Origin: Cyanobacteria bacterium CYA
Lineage (GTDB): Bacteria > Planctomycetota > Phycisphaerae > Phycisphaerales > UBA1924
Length of the DNA stretch: 53,771 nt
Assembly: GCA_008363215.1 (NCBI GenBank)
Contig: RHKP01000017.1
Location: forward strand, 1-53,771
Direction: 5' to 3'
Part shown: one piece after another, positions 1 to 7,496 of the stretch
Position numbering within the stretch: position 1 is the stretch's first letter
Layout of the letters: each line of letters starts with the position of its first letter
Program-made: the position numbers and the translations under genes
Notes under the pieces: model-generated
What the model was told of the DNA's origin: nothing
The model's input: the letters and a program-made list of their open reading frames with translations, nothing else
The model's database searches: none

Positions 1-62
1 GCCGTCGGCGCGGCATGGCGATCGCTGACCAGGACACGCCTGCGATCCGTCTGCCACTGCCA

Positions 63-209
63 CTACCTCACGCCCGGATCCCAACCGTGATTGGTATGAA
101 CCTCGGCCAATCGTCGCAATTCAGTCTGTACGAGTTCAAACAGCCGGTGGACGGCCAGTTCATCACCTCGGCGAGCCTTCTCCAGCAGCACGGTCACTTC
201 TCCGGTCAT
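63..209 (-). pseudogene. 5' stub of an ECF sigma factor gene
   Basis: From the ATG at 209 the minus strand reads MTGEVTVLLEKARRGDELAV and continues to LVQTELRRLAE. This is the start of region 2 in the ECF sigma factors that planctomycetes carry next to Ser/Thr kinase genes. The similarity stops after about 37 residues. The frame then runs through an unrelated tail to a stop at 63, only 48 codons against about 180-190 for the family. I could not recover the rest of the sigma factor in any frame of the remaining 62 bases. The gene is therefore truncated or frameshifted, or it recombined near the window edge. It lies just downstream of dnaE2 on the same strand. Confidence 0.6.
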
Positions 210-226
210 GCTTCCATTGTTGCAGG

Positions 227-3200
227 TCAGTGAAAGTCCCGCGACATGTCCCTCACAGGAGTCGCTTCCGCGTCCAGACTCCACAGCGACCGCGCCAGCA
301 CGTGCACCACCGCACCCTGGCGCTCGATCGTTCCTCGGCACGCCAGCGTGCGACTGTGCCTGGCAGCCCGGCGGAACTTCTCGTACACCCCCGGCCTCAG
401 GATCAGGTTTGCGATCCCGGTCTCGTCCTCCAGCGTGACGAACACCACTCCTAAGGCCGTCCCGGGCCTCTGCCGTACCAGCACGACGCCCGCCACCGTC
501 ACCACCCGACCGGGCGGGCATGTGCGCTCGTCCGTCAGGTCACAGTTGGGTGTCACACCCGCCGCGGTCAGCCGATCACGAATGAACGACACCGGGTGCG
601 CCTTGAGCGACAAGCCCACGCTGAAGTAGTCCTCGGCCACGTCGACCTGCGCCGGAATCTCCGGCAGCGCCGGTTCGGGTTCGGGTGCTGGTTGAGCCGG
701 CTGGTCGGTCGATCGCCCGTCCGCCGGCTCGAACAACGGCGCCGGCGCGTCTCGCAGCGCGTGCGCCTCCCACAATGCCAGTTGCCGCGTGAGTCCCATC
801 GACCCAAACGCGTCCGCGTCGGCCAGTTTCACCAGCGTCGACGCCCGTACGCCCGTTCGCAGCCGCAACTCCTCCAGCGAACGGAACGCCCCGAACGTGC
901 GCACCCCATCGACGATTCGCTCGGCCTCTTCACGCACCAGCCCCTTCACCAGTCGCATCCCGAGTCGCAACGCCGGTCCGCCATGCCCCCAGGCGCAAGG
1001 AGATGAACAAGAGACCCGGAATCGGCCATCAGCCATCAGGGAACGCGCGATTTCACAAGTCTCCTCCCTGATCGCTGATCCCCGATCCCCAGTCATTTCC
1101 CTGCCCCATCTCTCCCCCTCCGCGCCTTCGCTCATCCCTCCGTCGCTTTGCTGTTCTCCGCATTCCCTCGCATGCGCTTCGGGCTTGTCTCCACTTCGTC
1201 TGTTTGTCTGTTCGTCTCTGCGGCTCTTCTTCGTGCCTTCGTGCTCCTGTGCCTCCGTGCCTTCCAGCGAGCAATCCCACCGGCTCCGGTTTACATCCAC
1301 CCCCCGCACCTCGACGCCGTGCTCGCGCGCGTCGCGGACAATCTGGGCCGGCTGGTAGAACCCCATCGGCTGGCTGTTGAGCAGCGCACACGCGAACACC
1401 GCAGGGTGGTGTCGCTTCAGCCACGCCGACACGTACACGATGATCGCGAAACTGGCCGCGTGCGACTCTGGGAAGCCATAGCCGGAAAAGCCGGTGATCT
1501 GCTGGAATACCTGCTCGGCAAATGTGCGCGAATACCCGCGGGCCATCATCCCATCGATCAATTTATGTTCAAATTGGAGGATCGCCCGCCCGCTGCGTTT
1601 CCACGCGGCCATTGCTCGACGCAACTGGTCGGCCTCGCCCGGCGTAAATCCCGCGGCCACTACCGCCAGTGACATCGCCTGCTCCTGGAACAACGGCACT
1701 CCCAGCGTCCGCCCCAGCACGCGCTCGATGTCGGGCGACGCGAAAACCACCGGCTCGTCGCCGTTGCGCCGCCGCAGATAAGGATGTACCATCTTCCCCT
1801 GGATCGGTCCGGGGCGCACGATCGCGACCTCGATCACCAGATCGTAATAACATCGCGGACGCAGCCGCGGCAACATTGACATCTGCGCGCGACTCTCAAT
1901 CTGAAACACCCCGACAGTGTCGGCGCGGCAGATCATGTCATAGGTGGCCGAATCAGTGGGGGAGCGGGCGATGGCGGCAAAGTTGTTGTGAAGAGACGAA
2001 GAGGCGAAGAGACGAAGAGGCGAAGCGGCGTTCCTCACTGGTTTGCTGTTGTCGTCAGGGTGTGAATCGGTGCCTGAAGCACAGGGCCTGTTTCCTCGAT
2101 CAGTTCGCTGAGTTCTCGTGACGGCTGGAGCATCTGCATGGACGTCGCAAGTTCGATGTGCGCGCTCGTCCCGCTCAGCGACCCATGAGCGATTCGCGGG
2201 CATTGCACCATGTCGGCCCGGCTCTCGCGACCGAACCTCTCCGCGATGTTCGGAGGTGCCGGCACCGCGGACGGTCGCATCTGCATCGTCACACCGAACC
2301 GCTCCCCTGCCGGCATGGAGGCCCTCACCGCATATACCAGGAGTGTCGGCTGCATCCCCTGCTGCTGCGCCACAGGATCCCGAAATGGTTTCGCTCCGGC
2401 CAGTGGCGGTCTCCTGTAGATACAGGTGATCAAGAGTGAACCTGCACGTGCTGCGGGAATCATCCATATGCACGTTGCCTCTTTGCCTCTTCGTCTCTTC
2501 CAGAAGCGCCAGCGCCCGACTCACGCACGTCAACATCCCCAACCCCAGGCAGTCCACCTTCAGCATTCCCAGCGCATCGATGTCGTCCTTGTCCCATTCG
2601 ATCACCGTGCGATCTTCCATCGCCGCGTTCTCGATCGGCACCAGTTCGCACAGCGGCCCGCGCGTGATCACAAACCCACCTACGTGCTGCGAGAGATGTC
2701 GCGGAAATCCCGTCAATTCCTGCGATAACGTCAGAACCTGCGCAATATGCCGGTCCTGCGCATCCATCCCCAGTTCCCGCAGGCGCTTCGGATCGCCCGG
2801 GCCCTTGTCCCACCAGTCCAGTTGTTTGGCCATCCGGTCAACCAGGTCCAACGACAGCCCCATCGCCTTGCCCACGTCGCGCACCGCACTGCGACTGCGA
2901 TAACTGATGACCTCGGCCGTCAGGGCCGCCCGATGCCGCCCATACTTGCGATAGATATATTGAATCACTTCTTCGCGACGCTCATGCTCGAAGTCAATGT
3001 CAATGTCCGGAGGCTCATCACGCTCGCGGCTGATGAATCGCTCGAACAGCAGATTCACGCAGGTCGGGTCCACGGCCGTCACGCCCAGGCAGTAACACAC
3101 CACCGAGTTGGCCGCCGCCCCGCGACCCTGACACAAGATTCCCTGCGAGACCGCATGCTGCACCAGGTCGTGCACCGTCAGGAAGTACGGCTCGTAGCGC

Positions 3201-4330
3201 AACTCCTCGATCAGTCGCAACTCATGTTGAATCTGCGCGCGCACGGATTCCGGCACTCCGCCCGGATACCGCCACGCAGCGCCTTCCCACGTCAGGCGGT
3301 GCAGGTGCGTCGTCGCCGTCTGCCCGGGCGGCGCCACCTCGTCGGGATACTCATATCGCAACTGATCCAGGTTGAACCCGCGCGTCCGCTCGACAATCTC
3401 AACCGTTCGTGCGATCGTACGCGGATAATCGGCGAACAGACGCGCCATCTCGTCGGCCGACTTGAGGTGTCGCTCGGCGTTGGGCGCCAGTTGCAGTCCC
3501 GCCCGCTGGATCGTGCACCCATGCCGGATGCACGTGAGCACGTCCTGCAACATCCGTCGCTGGGGGACGTGGTAGTGCACGTCGTTGCTCGCGACCATGG
3601 GCACGCCGAGGTAGTCGCACAAAGTGGCGGTCATGTGCAGGTGCTGCGCATCATCCTGCGCATAGATGCGCCGCCCCGCGATCGACAGGCGATCATCGTC
3701 GAAAGCGTCGCGCAGCGCGCGCACACGCTCGACGAACCGCTCGTCCATCGCCCGCGGCGGCACCACCACGCCGAGCATCCCTTGCGCATGCTCGAGCACG
3801 TCATGCAGTGTGAGATAGCACTCGCCCTTGGGCGCCCGACGCTTGCCCAGCGTGAGCAACTGACACAGCCGCCCATACGCGGCCCGGTCGGTGGGGAAGA
3901 GGAGGATGTCGAGGGGAGAAAGGATCGGGGACAAGCCATCAGCCATCCGGGAAGTCGCAGAGTCGGAAGTCTTCCCCCCGAGGGCTGATCCAAAATCCCC
4001 AGTGGCTTCATCCTCCTTCGCTTGCGCTTCGGGCTCGTCCTCACTCCGTTGTTCGGTCTCGTCGTCTATGCGCCTCTTCGCCCCCGTGCCTTCGTACCTT
4101 CGTGCCTCCGTGGCTTCGACTCTCACTCTGCTCCCCACGACCAGCGGGATACCGACCTCCTTCGCCGCTGTATGCGCCCGCACGATGCCGGCCAGCGTGT
4201 TGCAGTCGGCGATCGCGACGCCCGCGTGTCCGAGTTCGGCCGCCCGTGCGACCATTTCATCGGGATGACTCGCTCCAGTCAGAAACGTGAAGTTCGTCGT
4301 GATCGTCAGTTCTGCGTAACGCGGTATCAT
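227..4330 (-). CDS. dnaE2: Error-prone DNA polymerase DnaE2/ImuC with three in-frame repeat insertions
   Basis: This is the C-family translesion polymerase of the SOS mutasome. It starts with a PHP domain (YAELTITTNFTFLTGASHP). The catalytic palm has the Asp pair in PDIDIDFEHE (about residue 443) and the third Asp in MKVDCLGLGML (about 593). Further on are the typical DMICRADTVGVFQIESRAQ block and a C-terminal OB fold (GVVLVRQRPGTALGVVFVTL). I chose the ATG at 4330 (MIPRYAEL). An in-frame ATG at 4366 lies inside a repeat element and gives a non-family MADGW leader. At 1367 residues the protein is about 320 longer than usual. The excess is three blocks at about residues 71-142, 609-781 and 1019-1110 that encode repeat-derived charged or low-complexity sequence. 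The catalytic residues are intact, so it may still work. It is the last gene of imuA-imuB-dnaE2. Confidence 0.93.
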   Translation of the reverse strand: MIPRYAELTITTNFTFLTGASHPDEMVARAAELGHAGVAIADCNTLAGIVRAHTAAKEVGIPLVVGSRVRVEATEARRYEGTGAKRRIDDETEQRSEDEPEAQAKEDEATGDFGSALGGKTSDSATSRMADGLSPILSPLDILLFPTDRAAYGRLCQLLTLGKRRAPKGECYLTLHDVLEHAQGMLGVVVPPRAMDERFVERVRALRDAFDDDRLSIAGRRIYAQDDAQHLHMTATLCDYLGVPMVASNDVHYHVPQRRMLQDVLTCIRHGCTIQRAGLQLAPNAERHLKSADEMARLFADYPRTIARTVEIVERTRGFNLDQLRYEYPDEVAPPGQTATTHLHRLTWEGAAWRYPGGVPESVRAQIQHELRLIEELRYEPYFLTVHDLVQHAVSQGILCQGRGAAANSVVCYCLGVTAVDPTCVNLLFERFISRERDEPPDIDIDFEHERREEVIQYIYRKYGRHRAALTAEVISYRSRSAVRDVGKAMGLSLDLVDRMAKQLDWWDKGPGDPKRLRELGMDAQDRHIAQVLTLSQELTGFPRHLSQHVGGFVITRGPLCELVPIENAAMEDRTVIEWDKDDIDALGMLKVDCLGLGMLTCVSRALALLEETKRQRGNVHMDDSRSTCRFTLDHLYLQETATGRSETISGSCGAAAGDAADTPGICGEGLHAGRGAVRCDDADATVRGAGTSEHRGEVRSREPGRHGAMPANRSWVAERDERAHRTCDVHADAPAVTRTQRTDRGNRPCASGTDSHPDDNSKPVRNAASPLRLFASSSLHNNFAAIARSPTDSATYDMICRADTVGVFQIESRAQMSMLPRLRPRCYYDLVIEVAIVRPGPIQGKMVHPYLRRRNGDEPVVFASPDIERVLGRTLGVPLFQEQAMSLAVVAAGFTPGEADQLRRAMAAWKRSGRAILQFEHKLIDGMMARGYSRTFAEQVFQQITGFSGYGFPESHAASFAIIVYVSAWLKRHHPAVFACALLNSQPMGFYQPAQIVRDAREHGVEVRGVDVNRSRWDCSLEGTEAQEHEGTKKSRRDEQTNRRSGDKPEAHARECGEQQSDGGMSEGAEGERWGREMTGDRGSAIREETCEIARSLMADGRFRVSCSSPCAWGHGGPALRLGMRLVKGLVREEAERIVDGVRTFGAFRSLEELRLRTGVRASTLVKLADADAFGSMGLTRQLALWEAHALRDAPAPLFEPADGRSTDQPAQPAPEPEPALPEIPAQVDVAEDYFSVGLSLKAHPVSFIRDRLTAAGVTPNCDLTDERTCPPGRVVTVAGVVLVRQRPGTALGVVFVTLEDETGIANLILRPGVYEKFRRAARHSRTLACRGTIERQGAVVHVLARSLWSLDAEATPVRDMSRDFH
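1000..1275. repeat. Dispersed repeat element, copy A, inside dnaE2
   Basis: On the plus strand this copy holds, in order, an arm with GCCATCAGCCATCAGGGA, an opposing arm with TCCCTGATCGCTGATCC, a GCATGCGCTTCGGGCTTGTC block, and a CTTCGTGCC/CTCCGTGCC run. The two arms can fold back on each other. On the coding (minus) strand it stays open. Its translation matches copy C residue by residue in several stretches: EGTEA/EATEA, GDKPEAHA/DEPEAQA, TGDRGSA/TGDFGSA and MADG. The surrounding DnaE2 sequence (NRSRWDCSLE before, GPALRLGMRLVKGL after) is family-like and contiguous without it. Confidence 0.75.
1988..2503. repeat. Composite insertion B inside dnaE2 bounded by inverted 16-bp repeats
   Basis: AGAGACGAAGAGGCGA occurs twice in tandem at 1992-2023. 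Its reverse complement (GCCTCTTCGTCTCTTC) lies at 2485-2500, so about 450 bp are framed by inverted repeats. The insert sits right after the third catalytic Asp segment of DnaE2 and before ATYDMICRADTVGVF. It adds about 172 residues with no polymerase similarity. A second minus-strand frame (2035-2463) is open for 142 codons but resembles nothing I know. The GAAGAG-type unit has the same flavour as the CTTCGTCTC tracts of copies A and D, so B probably belongs to the same repeat population. Confidence 0.65.
3905..4120. repeat. Dispersed repeat element, copy C, inside the PHP domain of dnaE2
   Basis: It has the same module order as copy A: GCCATCAGCCATCCGGGAA, a GAGGGCTGATCC opposing arm, a CTTGCGCTTCGGGCTCGTCC block, then CCTTCGTGCCTCCGTGGC. 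On the coding strand it is open and inserts about 70 residues between VVGSRVRV and the family-like continuation DILLFPTDRAAYGRLC. It reads in the same frame as copy A and gives a recognisably homologous peptide (EATEAR ... RSEDEPEAQA ... TGDFGSA ... MADG). Confidence 0.75.
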
Positions 4331-4335
4331 GGTTT

Positions 4336-4482
4336 TCGCAGGGACAAGTGACCAGCCGTCAGCCACCAGGGAAGTCGCGGGATCGGGCGCCTTGCCCTGA
4401 TGGCTGATCCCTGATTCCCAGTCCCTTCCCTACTTCGTCTCTTTGTCTCGTCCCCTCCGTGCCTTCGTGCCTGGTGCCTTCT
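4336..4482. repeat. Dispersed repeat element, copy D, between imuB and dnaE2
   Basis: This is a shorter copy of the A/C family: GGGACAAG, CAGCCGTCAGCCACCAGGGA, a loop, CCCTGATGGCTGATCCCTGA, then CTTCGTCTCTTTGTCTCG and CCGTGCCTTCGTGCC. The CAGCCACCAGGG and CCCTGATGGCTG arms can pair. It fills the gap between the imuB stop and the dnaE2 start and creates an in-frame upstream ATG (4366) for dnaE2. The resulting MADGW matches the MADG of copies A and C, so I treat that ATG as element sequence. Confidence 0.7.
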
Positions 4483-6018
4483 TCAACCCCATTCCCCCTG
4501 CACAAACCACTTGGCGCTTTCCACTTCGCGGTAGATCCACACCCAGCGTCCGTCTTCGGTCTGCACCTTGAAGTAGTCGCGCCCCGGGCCGGGGCGGCGC
4601 CACCATTCGCTCTCGATCCGCTCGGGCCCGACGCATCCGATCACACGGCTCATGCGCCCGGCGACGCGCACAGCCGCGATGGGGCCATCGGGCAGCAACA
4701 GCGACACGTCGGTCGGGCATGGCTCGCGCAGGATCGATGGTCGGTCAGGCATCGTCTCCTCCGTGCGCTGTGCCGCGCCCTGACCATCCGCCCTCTGATC
4801 CTGCGGACGTTTCTCCGTCGGCCGCTCGTCCAGTTGATCCACCCGTTCGTACGTCTGCGCGCGCTCGGGAATGTGCGACGCGACCACGCGCGGGCGGCGG
4901 ACACACCCGTTCCCCAGCCGGGCGGTCAGCGTGTCAATGAGTTTGCCGACGCGCTCCTGCTCGGGCTGCCCGCGTTCCCACGCCGCCTGCTGCTCGTCGC
5001 GCCTTGGCGCCATCACGCGCACGCGCCCCTGCACGCCCTCGACGCCGAAGCCGAGCGGCGCGCGCTCGAGTCGATACGCAAACAACCCGCACACGTGCTT
5101 GGCGTCGCTGGTCGGGCGTGAGGTCGGGGCGACGAGCATCAATGGCTCCAGGTCCGATCGCCGCAGCGTCAACTCCCACCATCGCCCGCCCAGCCCGCGC
5201 CTGTGCAACTGCACGCACAACTGCTCGATCACCTCCGCGACGACCACGCCGATGTCTTCGAGTCGATCGGTCGGGCCATCGAGCAAACGCTCAGCCTCGA
5301 CCGGCTCCTGCGCGCGCACAGCCTCCACCGTTTCCAGCGCATCGCCCAGCGCCTGATCGAGCCGGAGCAGCACGCGGCCTCCGTAGCGTGCACCCAGCGA
5401 GGGGCGTGGGAGGGTCATCAACTGCCCGATGTTCACCACGCCCACGCGCCCGAGGCGCTCGATCACGTCAGGCTCGAGCCCGAGCGCTCCGATCGGGAGT
5501 TCGGCCAGCGTCCGGCGCAGCAGCGGGGAGGCCGTGACGCTCAGTTCGCGCGGGCCGAAACGTGCGATCGCCCGGGCGCCCGCCCAGGTCGGGGCCGCGG
5601 CGATGCGGGCCTGCAGCCCCAGTTGCCCGAGGTGTGTGCGCACCAGAGAGAGCAGCCGGTCGGTGCTCCCGTAGATCCCCTCGCACCCCCGTGCGTCGAG
5701 CAGCAGCGCGTCGGGCTCGTCGAGCGCAACGATGGGCACGAATCGGTGCATGCGCTGCGCCAGCCGCCGCAGCAGACGCCCGTGCACCACGTCGTCGATC
5801 GGCTCGATGTGCGCGCCTGAAACCAGCGCCCGCGCGTGAGCGATGGTCATGCCGCGATGCACGCCGCGCGATTCGGCCATTGCGCAACACGCCGCGACCA
5901 CGTCACGCTGACGTTCGGCCCGCGAGAGGATGATCGCCCGCGCCGGCTCGATCTTGCGTCTCCGACGCACCAGGTCGCTGTCCCACCGGTTCAGGTACAC
6001 ACACAACAGAGCCGTCAT
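4483..6018 (-). CDS. imuB: ImuB, catalytically inactive Y-family polymerase homologue
   Basis: ImuB is the hub protein of the SOS mutasome and bridges the beta clamp, ImuA and DnaE2. From the ATG at 6018 the protein opens MTALLCVYLNRWDSDLVRRR, where Y-family polymerases carry their first catalytic Asp. Palm-type DALLLDARGCEGIYG and little-finger helix-hairpin-helix sequence (IGALGLEPDVIERLGRVGV) follow. The end has the conserved ImuB tail (GPERIESEWWRRPGPGRDYF ... YREVESAKWFVQGEW). Loss of acidic catalytic residues is normal for ImuB. The length of 511 residues is usual. An in-frame upstream ATG at 6057 is less likely. The start lies inside the imuA 3' end, an overlap of about 116 nt that suggests translational coupling or a wrongly placed imuA end. 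Copy D of the repeat starts right after the stop. Confidence 0.88.
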   Translation of the reverse strand: MTALLCVYLNRWDSDLVRRRRKIEPARAIILSRAERQRDVVAACCAMAESRGVHRGMTIAHARALVSGAHIEPIDDVVHGRLLRRLAQRMHRFVPIVALDEPDALLLDARGCEGIYGSTDRLLSLVRTHLGQLGLQARIAAAPTWAGARAIARFGPRELSVTASPLLRRTLAELPIGALGLEPDVIERLGRVGVVNIGQLMTLPRPSLGARYGGRVLLRLDQALGDALETVEAVRAQEPVEAERLLDGPTDRLEDIGVVVAEVIEQLCVQLHRRGLGGRWWELTLRRSDLEPLMLVAPTSRPTSDAKHVCGLFAYRLERAPLGFGVEGVQGRVRVMAPRRDEQQAAWERGQPEQERVGKLIDTLTARLGNGCVRRPRVVASHIPERAQTYERVDQLDERPTEKRPQDQRADGQGAAQRTEETMPDRPSILREPCPTDVSLLLPDGPIAAVRVAGRMSRVIGCVGPERIESEWWRRPGPGRDYFKVQTEDGRWVWIYREVESAKWFVQGEWG

Positions 6019-6955
6019 GGCTGCACTCCACCAGCACCTGCGGACACGCGGCCGCACTCCCTCGGCTGCGCATCACGCGAAGAACCCACCGGGCACACTC
6101 ATTGGGCGAAATCGCCGGCGACACTTCCCAACGTGTCTCGGCAATCGAAATCCGGTCGCGCTCCCGCGGCGGGCGCGCGATGAGCCCCAGCGACCCGCCC
6201 GCCTCGGCCGCCAGTTGCAGGCGCCGCGTCGCCGCAGTGTCCAGCCCCGAGCCATCGGCCAGCACGATCATGCCCCTGCAGCGCAAGGTCGCATCGATCG
6301 CCCAGATCCGCTCGGCGACGCGCGGGGTGTCTATGACCAGCCAGCGGCGCAACAACTTCAACTCACTCTCATCTCCAGGGGGGGCGGCATCCTGTCGCCC
6401 GAGTTCTCGCATGCCCATCTCGCCGGACGCCGGACGTTTGCTCGTCTTTGAGCGAAGGTCCGGGTCTGACGTCTCCGGCAACTCACCCTTCCACGGCGCA
6501 CTGACCCGGAACTGTGCCTGAGAACAGGCAAAGTTCCGGCGCCCATGGGAGTCTGTCGTCGGGCGGCTGGAAGCGACCCCCCCTGGAAGGGAAGAACTCG
6601 TTGCGCCCTCAGGCGAGCGAGGGCGGCACGCCAGCCTCAGCGGGCTTGGCCAGACGCGGCGACCGACGCACAGCACCCAGGCTTCGGGAATCATCTGCAA
6701 CGCCTGTGAACACAGGTAACTCAATACCATCAATGGGGGCGTCAACGTCTTATTCAGCCCGTCTGTCGGACAGGTGAACCACTCATGGATGGCCCCTCGT
6801 CGGAGCCCGCCCAAGACCTGGTCGACCGGGCCCCACCCAGTCGCAACCACCAGCCCATCTTCGACATGCCGCCCTTGGCGCAAAGCGATCTGGTCCCGCA
6901 GCCACTCCAGCGAAACGGGCATATTGATCGGTTTATGCTGGCGCGAATGGTTCAC
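5903..6955 (-). CDS. imuA: ImuA, RecA-fold mutasome accessory protein, with insertion
   Basis: ImuA is the RecA-like partner of ImuB and DnaE2 in SOS mutagenesis. The N-terminal part reads DGLVVATGWGPVDQVLGGLRRGAIHEWF, the usual ImuA/SulA-like opening. The C-terminal part has LLRRWLVIDTPRVAERIWAI, RCRGMIVLADGSGL and LQLAAEAGGSLGLIARPPRE. Between them about 90 residues (nt 6365-6640) are Ser/Pro/Arg-rich with no family match. At 350 residues it is longer than the usual 230-270. The ATG at 6955 sits almost at the predicted transcription start. An ATG at 6922 (MPVSLEWLRDQ) matches the family start better, and neither has a clear Shine-Dalgarno. It is the first gene of the cassette. Confidence 0.82.
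   Translation of the reverse strand: MNHSRQHKPINMPVSLEWLRDQIALRQGRHVEDGLVVATGWGPVDQVLGGLRRGAIHEWFTCPTDGLNKTLTPPLMVLSYLCSQALQMIPEAWVLCVGRRVWPSPLRLACRPRSPEGATSSSLPGGVASSRPTTDSHGRRNFACSQAQFRVSAPWKGELPETSDPDLRSKTSKRPASGEMGMRELGRQDAAPPGDESELKLLRRWLVIDTPRVAERIWAIDATLRCRGMIVLADGSGLDTAATRRLQLAAEAGGSLGLIARPPRERDRISIAETRWEVSPAISPNECARWVLRVMRSRGSAAACPQVLVECSHDGSVVCVPEPVGQRPGASETQDRAGAGDHPLAGRTSA
6365..6640. repeat. Insertion in imuA with a 14-bp hairpin
   Basis: This stretch encodes the part of ImuA with no family counterpart. It contains an almost perfect hairpin: CGGAACTGTGCCTG at 6507-6520, loop AGAA, CAGGCAAAGTTCCG at 6525-6538, with one mismatch. A related TGCCTG-loop-CAGGC hairpin lies in the non-coding gap at about 36417-36470. 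This suggests a mobile hairpin element that has been captured in frame. Confidence 0.55.
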
Positions 6956-6961
6956 AACCGG

Positions 6962-6989
6962 ATAGTAGCCAGAATCCGAACAAAATCAA
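6962..6989 (-). promoter_or_regulatory. Candidate promoter of the imuA-imuB-dnaE2 cassette
   Basis: On the minus strand, TTGATT (6984-6989) and TACTAT (6962-6967) are spaced by 16 bp in a short AT-rich island just upstream of imuA. The same island reads TTTGTC then TTTGTT at an 11-base period, with GTTC sequences near it. An SOS repressor could bind here, but I cannot assign a LexA box. Confidence 0.4.
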
Positions 6990-7028
6990 GACAAATAGTT
7001 TCGGGAACTCGCCTCGTTTTTGAGCCGC

Positions 7029-7496
7029 TCATTCCTCCAGAAGTCGGATCTCCGTGGTCCGGGCCCGGCCTTCGGTGATGTGGATCACGAGCAATTGCGT
7101 GAGGCGAGGCACGTCGAGATAGCGCAAACTCCCGTCGCCGGAGCCATCGGTGTTCACCAGCGACGCGGTCGGGCACCCCGGCAGTTCGACGACCTGGGCG
7201 ACGATGCGGAGCAGTTCGTCATGCACGTTGTCCACATCGGGGTAGCCTTGCGGCGCCGGATTGGAACTGGACGGATCGACCGGCGGCGTCTGCGGGTGAT
7301 CGATCAACGTGGTGCACTCAAAGCCGAGATCGGTGAGCACGCGGCGCACTGCGGCGGCGTCGAAGCGGCACACCGGCAGCGGATTCTGCGCCACTCCGTT
7401 GAACATCCCTTCACCCACGCCGACGATGAGCGCCAGTTTGCGGCCGACGGCGATGGGCTGGCGCGGTTCTGCCCTGGTCCGATATGCTGTGAGCAT
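7029..7496 (-). CDS. Caspase-like (peptidase C14) domain fragment
   Basis: The segment GRKLALIVGVGEGMFNG, followed by FDAAAVRRVLTDLGFECTTLID, is the first strand-helix-strand unit of the caspase/metacaspase fold. The protein ends after about 155 residues. The His and Cys of the catalytic dyad, normally on later strands, are not visible. It is thus a truncated gene or a pseudoenzyme. The ATG at 7496 overlaps the ATG of the divergent HD gene, so the real start may be a little further in (GTG before GRKLAL). It lies upstream of imuA on the same strand, with the imuA promoter island in between. Confidence 0.5.
   Translation of the reverse strand: MLTAYRTRAEPRQPIAVGRKLALIVGVGEGMFNGVAQNPLPVCRFDAAAVRRVLTDLGFECTTLIDHPQTPPVDPSSSNPAPQGYPDVDNVHDELLRIVAQVVELPGCPTASLVNTDGSGDGSLRYLDVPRLTQLLVIHITEGRARTTEIRLLEE

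Noticed and set aside
1992..2023. Short tandem repeats as a CRISPR array
   Set aside because: Units are 16 bp, directly adjacent and without spacers.
2035..2463. 142-codon minus-strand ORF inside insertion B
   Set aside because: It overlaps the dnaE2 frame, has no recognisable domain, and no ribosome-binding site; kept only as a remark.
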